Source of the DNA: Dugong dugon
Lineage: Eukaryota > Chordata > Mammalia > Sirenia > Dugongidae
Direction of reading: 5' to 3'
Length of the DNA: 64,000 nucleotides
NCBI GenBank assembly: GCA_030035585.1
Contig: CM057469.1
Coordinates: 15,308,501 to 15,372,500, forward strand
The notes beneath the pieces were generated by a model. It saw only the letters and a program-made list of their open reading frames with translations, was not told the origin of the DNA and did not search any database. Shown piece by piece: positions 55,707-64,000 of the stretch; the first letter of the stretch is position 1; the number at the start of each line of letters is the position of its first letter. A program made the translations under genes and the position numbers.

Positions 55707-56030
55707 GCAAAGTAAGCATGGTGCTTTCCTTGCTTATCAGATCATCTGTAGTGAACGATTTCTTCACCACATCAAAGCTTCTGCTTCTAGGTATGGCTGG
55801 CTTCGGTCTCTGTCCCAACCCCACAGCGCCTTCCTACAGAATCAAAGCCTCTTTTCAAATTTACAATCACTGACAGGGGCGGAGGACCCAGTAAGCAAGG
55901 TAAGCACGGCTCACTTGTGCTTACTAACTAATCTGTAGTGAACAATTCCATTTGAGTTTCATCATATATTTGATGTGGTGAAACCCATGTGAAATTGTTC
56001 ACTACAGATAATCTGGTAAGCAAGGTATAA
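55707..56030. repeat. Unassigned inverted-repeat element plus single arm
   Basis: A core ATCTGTAGTGAAC occurs at 55744-55756 and 55931-55943, and inverted at 55997-56009. The second and third copies form a hairpin: 17 identical bases (55931-55947 against 55993-56009) with weaker pairing inwards to about 55967 and outwards to GTAAGCAAGG-type ends. The first copy is one arm with the same neighbours (CTTGCTTATCAGAT, TTCACCACATCAAA). I cannot name the family. Confidence 0.8.
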
Positions 56031-56047
56031 TCTGCCCCTACTTCCCT

Positions 56048-56243
56048 CCACTGCCGTCGAATCATTTCCGAATTATGGTGACCCCAGGTGTGTCAGAGCA
56101 GAACTGTGCTCCATAGGGTTTTCAATGACTGTAATCTTACAGAAGTAGATCACCAGGTCTTTCATTCAGGGTACCAGTGGGTGATTCAAACTACCAACCT
56201 TTCAGCTAGTAGCCGAGTGCAAACCATTGGAGCCGCCCAGGGG
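56048..56243 (-). mobile_element. AfroSINE, class B
   Basis: Reverse copy (CACTGCCGTCGAATCATTTC to GAGCCGCCCAGGGGTC), moderately diverged. Confidence 0.9.
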
Positions 56244-56399
56244 TCTTTTGAATGCCTCCATCCCCATTTTAAAGTCCATTTTCCCTGAAAATCCCAGTGG
56301 TGTTGGAAAGTCACAGCTTAGCCACTATCAGAGGAGTCACCCATGACTCGCTTCCCATACAGAAAACCCCAGGAGTGCTGTGACTTTGGTATGAGGTTT

Positions 56400-56530
56400 T
56401 GAAAGAGTCGCAGAGATCATCATAATTATTCTGGGCTCTCATAAAGCCCCTTTCATCTGGAGATCTCAAAGACCTGCATGCACGTTAATTAGTTTCCCAA
56501 CACAGCTTAGAGGTAAATAGACGTTAGGAT
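56400..56530 (+). mobile_element. Ancient repeat, MIR/L3-like
   Basis: CATCTGGAGATCTCAAAGAC and AATTAGTTTCCCAACACAGC resemble an old mammalian SINE/LINE. Family uncertain. Confidence 0.45.
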
Positions 56531-57184
56531 TCTATTAGCCTCTCACTGATGCTTCTTCCACATCTATAGACTTCTGGTTCCATCCCATTATTTACTTTAG
56601 GGAAAAAAGTTAAATCCGCCCCCTGACCCCACCCCTGATTTGCAGAGAAAATGAACTTGCCTGTTAAGTACACAGTTCTGGGCCAAACTCTGTGGGCTGT
56701 ACAAAGAAGTTCTGTATAAAGCACAGTTTCTACCCTCAAGGACTTTGAAGCAGCAATAAGACAATAATATAAAAATTGCTACATGACAGAGTCTGATTAG
56801 TGTAAAACGAGAGATTTTCAATGGGAAAGTTCACCAAGGATGCTGTAGCCAGGGAAAGCTTCATGGAGGAGAGATTTGGACTGGACTTTGGTTACTATGC
56901 ATGTGTGTGTGTGTGTGTGTGCGTGCATGTGCTCAAGCACATATGTGCTCGAGCATGCATCCCAGAAGGGGGTGATAACATCAGCAAAGGTACTGAGGTG
57001 GGAATATGCATGATTTGTTTAGAGAAGAGACAGCCTGATATTCCTGGAGTTGGGGAATAGTGGAGATAAGATTGAAAAGCTAGGCAGGTGGGGACCAAAC
57101 AGCGAAGACCTTTAAGACCAAAGTCTTAAGATTCTGACTCTCAGGATATTCCCAAATAAATTAAGTTGGATAAGGTACTGGCCC
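56531..57184. other. Intergenic with (GT)n and old repeat trace
   Basis: (GT)n at 56902-56922. 57060-57150 resembles the ancient L2-like family. No gene. Confidence 0.5.
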
Positions 57185-57400
57185 ACTTGAACAGTCAAAG
57201 TGCGGTCCCTGGACCAGCAGCGTCAACATCACCTGGGAACTTGTTAGAAATGCAAAGTCTCAGGTCCCTGCACAGAGCTTTCGTGGGACCCAGCAGTCTG
57301 AGTTTTAACCAGCCTTCCATGTCATTCTGATGCATATTCCGTTTGAACTTCTGAGCCAGAGAAACCATGCTTTTAGCAGATAGGTTCACGTACGGTAGAA
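57185..57400 (+). mobile_element. MER5A-like DNA transposon (hAT)
   Basis: CAAAGTGCGGTCCCTGGACC, ATCACCTGGGAACTTGTTAG, CAGTCTGAGTTTTAACCAGC, then ATTCTGATGCAT. Same family as 53505-53690, opposite orientation. Confidence 0.88.
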
Positions 57401-57454
57401 TTCTCTCCATCTAGTCCATGCTCTTTGTAAGCAAAAAACAAACTGTTCAAGCAA

Positions 57455-57760
57455 TTGCTTGAATTAAAGTCTTTTTTAAAAAAAAACTTTTAATTGTGTA
57501 AATTTTAAACCTACACAAAAGTAGACAGGATAGTACAATAAACCTTCATCTACCCGTCACCCACATTTAACAAGTATCAAGATTTTTCTACACTTGTTTC
57601 ATCTATCCTTTTTTCTCTCTTTCTCTGAATTATTATTTTTTTTAAATACTCTAGAAATTATTTCAATTCACCCCTACATGCTTCAGCACGCGTCTCTTAA
57701 AAATATGCATATGTTCTAATATGACCACAATGTCAATATCCCACCTAACAGAAAGAACCA
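57455..57760. mobile_element. Old L1-like remnant
   Basis: GTAGACAGGATAGTACAATA, CCCACATTTAACAAGTATCA and CATAACCACA-like sequence resemble an old L1M segment. Orientation uncertain. Confidence 0.5.
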
Positions 57761-58299
57761 TACTTCCCTGATTTCACCTAATATCCAGCCCATAATCAAA
57801 CCTGGGCGTTGAAATAGTCTATTTAATTCTATTGAAGCTGGCTATTCTCTACGTCACAATAACCATCTAAAACAAGAAAATTTAGAGGGATGCTAAGGTG
57901 GAATATTTTTAAACATTTTTCTTTGTAAAATATCTCTAGAAATACTACTCCTCATAGATATAGATAAGTTTGTAAGTATTTAGGGAGGAGGATCCTTATT
58001 ATCTATGGACTAGACAATACTATATGTGAAATGAGTTTCCATTTTGGATGCTGTAACATCACGCTAGATGTCAGAAATGTAATTAACCAGGATGAATCTT
58101 AGTTGGTATCTCTAAGTACAGCTTCCCGCCGTTCGTCAATAGCTATCTGTCCCACTCAGGATAGGCAGCATAAAGTGTTATTTAAACGTTCCTTACGTGG
58201 CTCTGGGAATACCTGTGCTGTTATTATTCGAGAATGACTATTAAAAATATAGTAACGTGTTCTCAGCACCTTCAGATGTCCTAGTTCTGTTAATTCCCA
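57761..58299. other. Intergenic, apparently repeat-free
   Basis: Unique AT-rich sequence, unassigned. Confidence 0.4.
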
Positions 58300-58410
58300 G
58301 AGTCAGAAATAACGACAATGATTGCACGCACACTTACATAGTGTTTTGAAAGCACTTTATTTATATGAACTCATTTAATTTTTTAAAAACCATTCTTAAT
58401 GGTTTAAATG
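58300..58410 (+). mobile_element. MIR fragment
   Basis: CTTACATAGTGTTTTGAAAG, CACTTTATTTATATGAACTC then ATTTAATT. Confidence 0.6.
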
Positions 58411-58709
58411 ATGTCAAAACAGCAGGATAAAAAGAAACAAATGGAATCATAAGAAGGAAGTTGAACAAATGTTTAGATACTAGGAGGTGGATTTTTTTAA
58501 GTTTAATTTTCTTAAATCAACTTTTCTGATTTTACATACATACATATAGTATTTCAGGCTATATACATTTATATATATGTATATATATGGCATGTCATTT
58601 ATAAAATATAGAAATTTTGATATTTATAAAGTAATAAATTCTGCAAGTATATGCACAAGACAAGCACGTACTATATGGAGATACTTTATACTCTTGTAAT
58701 TATAATTTG

Positions 58710-58909
58710 GAGTCCCTGGGTGGTACAAAGAATTAACAGGCTGAGCTGCTAACCGAACGGTTGGAGAATCAAGTCCACTCAGAGGCACCTTGGAAGAAAG
58801 GCCTGGAAATCTGCTTCTGAAAAATCAGCCATTGAAAACCCTATGGAGCATAGTTCTACTCTGACACACATGGGGCTGCCATGAGTCGGAGTCAGCTTGA
58901 TGGCAACTG
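58710..58909 (+). mobile_element. AfroSINE, class B, 14-bp TSD
   Basis: Full-length forward copy flanked by GTAATTATAATTTG at 58696-58709 and 58910-58923. Confidence 0.96.
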
Positions 58910-58923
58910 GTAATTATAATTTG

Positions 58924-60878
58924 AGTCGGATGATATAACAAAATACAAAGAATAAATCTGGGGCAAAATTGAATTGTAACCTCTCTTAAAAGTCAATGCA
59001 AAGATGGTGGATTTGAATTATTTCATTTTCTTTCTTAACCTTTTTTTGGGGGGCGGGGGGAAGAGACGGACTATCCCTCTCTTCTTGTTTTCATTCCCTC
59101 TTCTTCTGCCTGTCTCCTGCCTGCTTTTCCCTAGGCCATTTCACAGATGTCATTTTATGACGTTTTACCTAGAGTGATTTGTAAGTTCAGAAATACGTAA
59201 ACAAGTTGATCAGCTGTAGAGTAATTTGTATTGAAGACAAGAACAATTCCAAAAATAGTTGCCTGCTGCTCTCTGTTTTTGTTCTCCCAGTAATGAAGCT
59301 CACTGCCTTTAATTATAGTTTGAGACACTGTGTTGAAATATTTAATCCCTGAGTAATGACTGGATTTTAGTTTCCTAATTGGCATCTGTGTGTTTAGCAT
59401 CTCTACCAAAGCCTAAATCTGAGAATGAGCACACAATACAAGACGTGGACTGTGTGCAAAACATTTCTGACACCTGCCATCTTAGCTCCAGGGCAATAAG
59501 GTCATAACAAACAAGGCAAGGATAAATATCACATATTTTATAATTTCACATATATTTTGTAATGTATTTTGCTTGACAAACAACTTGTTAGGGCTTATAA
59601 GTTAAACCAGAAATCTATGTGTGACAGTACATAATGAAGTGTCATTGTGGCCTCAGAGAAGCCCTTGCCCTTGGGAACATGTCTTGCTCATTTTCAAATG
59701 GTATTTCAGGTAACTGGGAGCAGTTCCCAGGAGGGAATGCTCCACCCATAACTTGATGAATTATTTGAAACCTTGTGAAACCAGTTTGAAAGGACTAAAA
59801 GAATAGGTTAGGCAGAGAAGTCATTGCCTTGAACTCTATCCACCAAAATTTCTTTGTATTTTCTTAGGTGGATAATCCACAAAAGCGTCAGTTGGGCATC
59901 TTTGCCCCCATTATTGTTAGCTTCATGTCGTTTGAAACAAGGTTTCACTCATCAGTTGCAACACACCTCCTTGGTGAGTCTGTGTCACACACCATGGGCG
60001 TGGGACCTAACAGCTCATCTTCTCTGAATAATGCATGCTTCCTTTGGCAGTGCTGATCCAGCCTAAAGTTACACATGGGTGAAGGTGGAGCAAGAGGTGG
60101 AATTACAGAACCCAGCTGGTCTGCCCACTGAGAACGCTTCTGAGATGAGACGCCAAATTACAGGAAGATGACAGGCTCTTTAGGCAAGTGGACAGAATTG
60201 TTCTTGCAGCCATGGACAGGGAGGAGAGATTCTGATTTTCCAGTCTGGCTAACACGGGGAAACAGATCACTGACTAGGCTGACAGCAGTGTCTTTAGCAT
60301 TCTTACTCGGGACACGGGGTGACCAGCTATGTTAGACACCATGGAGCTCCACGTTCACCTGGAGGCCAGGGCATTCTCAGGTGGTCCTCGTTGTTCTGAA
60401 AGCAAAACCCACTCTCATTCTAAACACACACCATGTGGAACTGAGGTTGGAACCTTACTGTGACAAGGTGATACAGAGAGTGACTAAAGGGTGCCACTCC
60501 CAAATACTGGACTATCGTTGTGGTTTTCTTAATAGGATCAAAACAAAGCCTACTCTCACCGCAGGCTTCTACCCGCCAGTGGAGGCCAGCTGGCCATGCT
60601 GACTGGTGTGTCGGCCTGGGTTTGATCTTCACATCATATGCCGTCCTTTCCAGGCACAAGCTAGAATCAGAGCCTTTTACTCTCTCCAAATTCAAATAAA
60701 GAGGATCCAGTCATGTCCCTGGCACAGTGCTCAGTGCTTTCACGTAAGTCTTTCCACTCCTCCAGAAGGTGGGATTTTTCTCCTCCTGTCATGGAAGAGG
60801 AAACTAAAGCTCAGAGGGGTGAGAACCTGGTCCATTGGACTCCAAAGGTCATATTCTTTCCACTTCCTCGTTTCACAA

Positions 60879-60911
<33 letters not shown>

Positions 60912-61544
60912 GGTATGTCTTTATAAACAAATGCTATTGTCCATCCACACCTTGGTGTTAGCAGGTTCTGAGTTTCACGGTGATGGAGCTCACTGGGCTT
61001 GGTCAGTTCTAGGCAGAGATGACAAGTATGCTGATGGCATGTGGCTCTAAGATCTCTTGTCTCTTAAGAATCATTCACTTCACTCCTGGTCAAAGGTGCT
61101 GAACTGGCAATGTTCTTTGGACCCTTTGTTGAGGTAAGGTATAATTCTTAATCTAGAGAACAAGACAGGCTGGTGTTATTCCCTGGAAAGGAGTTTCCTT
61201 TCCTTTCCACCTTCCTTCTTTGTATCTGGAAGCAATTAATCTGAAGTTTAGTTAGTCATATCCTCCTCTTTGTGATAAACTAAAGGAGGAGGGGTGGAAA
61301 GTGTTCGGGAAAAGCCTGAGGCATTTGCACACCTTTATTAGTTCTGTGGTAACAACTCAGAGGCACTTAGAGCTTCTTAACCCAAGCTTCACATATCCCC
61401 CTGCAGAGCCTCTAGGAGGGCTGTGTGCTGCTCAAGCAGATGGGAGCACTGCACCCTGTCTCCAGGGCCAGGTGGGCACAGAAACATGAGGCCACCTTTC
61501 CACCCATGAATTTTTTTTTCTTTTGGTATCTAAGGGCTAGCGGG
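58924..61544. other. Longest SINE-free intergenic stretch, 2.6 kb
   Basis: No AfroSINE, RTE or L1 recognised. Contains (CA)n at 60880-60909. 59150-59420 is AT-rich with several ATTA/TAAT motifs and an unassigned 84-codon minus frame. No gene supported. Confidence 0.5.
60880..60909 (+). repeat. (CA)n microsatellite
   Basis: Uninterrupted CA dinucleotides, about 15 units. Confidence 0.98.
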
Positions 61545-61753
61545 GAGTCCCTGGATGGCGTAAACATTTAAGCACCCAGCTACTAACTGAAAGGTTGGTA
61601 GTTCAAATCCATCCAGAGGTGCCTCAGAAGAAAGGCCTGGCAATGTACTTATGAAAGATCACAGCCATTGAAAACTCCGTGGAGCACAGTTTTACTCTGA
61701 CACACATGGAGTCGCCATGAGTCAGGATTGACTTGATGACAACTGGTCTTGGT
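61545..61753 (+). mobile_element. AfroSINE, class B
   Basis: Full-length forward copy. TAAGGGCTAG before and TAAGGGCTGG after look like a duplication with one mismatch. Confidence 0.93.
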
Positions 61754-61763
61754 AAGGGCTGGA

Positions 61764-63117
61764 GATAGATGTTTGTATCCTATGTTTATGATGCCAACTG
61801 ATGGGCCCACAGCTGCCAAAGCATTGTATCAAAATATCTGCTTTGATATTTTCTGGTCCGTATTGTTGGCCCCACTGGGACAATGGGAAAAGAGGAAAGA
61901 TGAATGGATTGCTCTTGATGCTGCCTCCCCACAATGAGGCAGAATGTCTGTTGGTCCCTCCTGAATCCACTGCTGGAGGATTAGATATTCTTGGCCTAAA
62001 TGAAATTAAAGTGGTTTAAGTGAAAACCAATGATATTTGATTTTGGAAACTCTAGACACGGAAGTCCTACCTTTATCTAGAGTAGAAAGGTAGCTTTTAT
62101 TTACCGAGTCAGCATATGTCTACTGAGAGCCTGCTTACTGCACGTTCAGCATTATGGCAGGTGGAGAAGCAATGACGAGAAAACACGCAAGGATCCTGTC
62201 TCATGGAACTTATCATGAAGTGGAAAGAGAAATATTAAGCAAATACTAACACAAATAAGTATGAAATTATAACTTGATGGTATAAGGCCATTCATATACT
62301 TTAAAAACACATAGGAACATAATTACTGATTTTTTAAAAAAAAACCCTTTATATGCATAGTAAAGGTGTAAGAACATGAATGGGAAACTACCAAATTCCT
62401 GTTTCTCTGAGGATGGAGAGAGAAAACAGGAGCGAGGGGGACCAGGGTTTGAAAGGGATTTTAGTCTTATCTGTTTTATGTTTTATTTATTTTAAAAGGA
62501 AAAGAAAAGATCTGAATAAATATGGCAGAAACTTAACACCTGTTAATATTGTTAATTCTCAGTCATGGCCAAATGGATGATTGTTATATTGTTCTCTGTA
62601 TTCTTCTGTATTTAAACTTTTCACAATATAAGTATATTTACAAATATTTTGTATTGTAACTATGGTTAGATGCCAAAAAGGAGAGACATGTGGAACTCCA
62701 AGAGTATAGAAGAGTCTTGGAATGGAGGGTGAGGGGGAGCGTGGTCAAGGATGGCTCCCCTAAGGAAGGAGCTGCGGCCTGCAGGAGGAGCTGGGGAGGG
62801 TTTCCCACATGGGGGAATTGCCGTGATTGAGTGACACAGGCAGAGATGGTGGCATCTTGGACTAGCGTGGTCATAGTGGTGGATGTGGAGAGAAATGGAT
62901 GGATCACCAGAGTGTTAGGAGGTAGAATCCACAGGACTTTGTGGTGGCTTGTATACAGGGGAAGAGAGAAGAGGGAATTAGAGTGACACCTGGGTGTTTG
63001 GCTTGCACCCCCGGCTGCCTGGTGGTGCTGTCTTGAGCTGTGGAATACTGAAAGAAGCCCACGTGCAGCAAGGAGAATCATGGATTGGGTTTTGGACTTG
63101 TTGATTTTCAGGTATCT
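61764..63117. other. Intergenic with old repeat traces
   Basis: 62095-62280 resembles an ancient L2-like repeat (CTGTCTCATGGAACTTATCA). The 207-codon minus frame at 62638-63261 starts inside an antisense AfroSINE and has no domain; not a gene. Confidence 0.4.
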
Positions 63118-63282
63118 TTGAGCTGTAGTGGTTAGGAGCTTGGCTGCTAACAAAAAGGTCAGCTGTTCAAATCCACCAGCTGCTCCTTTGAAACTCTGTA
63201 GAGCAGTTCTACTCCGTCCTGTAGGGTTGCTATCTATGAGTCGGAATCTACTTGACGGCAATGGGTTTGGTTTTTTTTTTTT
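63118..63282 (+). mobile_element. AfroSINE, class A, short form
   Basis: Forward copy starting within the head (GTAGTGGTTAGGAGCTTGGC) and ending CTTGACGGCAATGGG and a T-run. Confidence 0.92.
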
Positions 63283-63285
63283 GTT

Positions 63286-64000
63286 TTGAGCCAGTCAAGG
63301 AAAATCAGAATACAATTAACAAGGAAGTGGCAACAGACGCTGGGCCACCCGAAACTCCTGGTCACTTCTTCTGCTTCACTGGTCGTGTCGGAGTCCTGGA
63401 GCCTGACTGCCTCTCCTGCGCGACTTCTCTGTATAAGAGTCCAGAAGTGTCAAACTCTAGGCCAGTGGTTTAGGGTTAAAAACCTGCTTTATTACCCTTT
63501 GAGGAAATGTAGAAGGTCATCTGTCTGTAGTTGGAAATCGTAAACATTCCCGTTCCCATTTGTCTAACTTGTTGAGGATTATGTTTGTTTTTTCATTTCC
63601 CATCTTTCTACCCACAGGCCAGTCAGACTCTTCTGTCTAATTCCCAATCCTTGTTGGCTTCAGGTGTCTTTTAGTTGGAGTCCAGCTATAGGCCTAAACT
63701 CAGCGTGGAACTGCCTTTTTATCACCACCCGACTTTAATATTGATTCCTGCTGTCTGGAATTGGGTTGCCCCAGAATCAGACCCTGAGACAAGATTTGAG
63801 TGCAACTATTTTCTATGAGAAGTGATCCCAGGAAGACAGGGGGCTGAGGAAGTAAGACAGGGAAGGGAAGGAAGCCAAGAAAAGAAACTGTATTAGGTAA
63901 ATGACTTGCTATGGTAACTGCAGCTGGGGCTTAAGCCTGCTGGGGACAGAGACAGTGTAGAGCACGCCTCTGAGTCATCCTACCCAGGGGGCATTGTTAG
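63286..64000. other. Intergenic, right edge
   Basis: 63755-63850 (CAGAATCAGACCCTGAGACA, GAAGTGATCCCAGGAAGACA) resembles an ancient mammalian repeat I cannot name. Otherwise unassigned. Confidence 0.4.

Noticed and set aside
62638-63261. 207-codon minus-strand frame, the longest uninterrupted frame in the window
   Set aside because: Its start lies in an antisense AfroSINE and the rest crosses old repeat sequence. There is no domain, splice structure or plausible promoter.
40000-64000. Possible H3-3A or other neighbour gene expected from human synteny
   Set aside because: No histone H3 coding sequence or other known exon seen on either strand. In human, H3-3A lies farther from SDE2 than this window reaches.
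1-64000. CRISPR arrays, operons, prokaryotic defence systems
   Set aside because: The DNA is mammalian; regular spaced repeats of CRISPR type are absent.

Overview
The window is nuclear DNA from a placental mammal. The dominant interspersed repeat has a tRNA-like head (A-box-like TGGCGCAGTGG, B-box-like GGTTCRAATCC) and a tail ending in a variant of TATGAGTCGGAATCGACTCGACGGCA. This is the AfroSINE family, restricted to Afrotheria. With it are RTE-type LINEs sharing that tail and L1s with a long lineage-specific 3' UTR. A paenungulate (elephant, sea cow or hyrax) fits best, and elephant is my best guess. The species is inferred from remembered repeat families, not from a database search.

One protein-coding gene is recognisable: SDE2, complete, on the minus strand from 31606 (start codon) to 20134 (stop codon). 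I rebuilt seven coding exons with GT-AG introns and matching phases. They give 1365 bp of CDS and a 454-residue protein: an N-terminal ubiquitin-like fold ending in the processing motif GGKGG, a charged helical segment, an acidic low-complexity centre and a C-terminal SAP domain. The first exon lies in a GC-rich, CpG-rich promoter. About 280 bp upstream a TATA box points the other way, which suggests a divergent transcript. In human, SDE2 lies between LEFTY2 and H3-3A; I see neither here.

Layout: 1-20000 is repeat-rich intergenic DNA (AfroSINEs, RTE copies including one with an open reverse-transcriptase fragment, several L1s, MIR, L2). An old L1/HAL1-like element on the plus strand stops about 140 bp short of the SDE2 stop codon. 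20134-31606 is SDE2, with AfroSINE, RTE and L1 copies in its introns. 31400-32000 is the promoter region. 32000-64000 is gene-free as far as I can tell and holds further AfroSINEs (often nested or tandem), L1 blocks at 36009-38855 and 44690-48985, MIR, L2, MER5A-like DNA transposon remnants and microsatellites.

The most unusual structures are: a 371-bp RTE derivative with only the two ends of the element, flanked by a 9-bp target-site duplication; a dimeric AfroSINE flanked by a single target-site duplication; a 109-bp near-identical duplication 3.7 kb apart; a 192-bp fold-back inside an L1; an unassigned inverted-repeat family near 55.7-56.0 kb; and three MaLR-like solo LTRs, all in L1 sequence and in one orientation. 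Repeat edges are approximate unless a target-site duplication is given.
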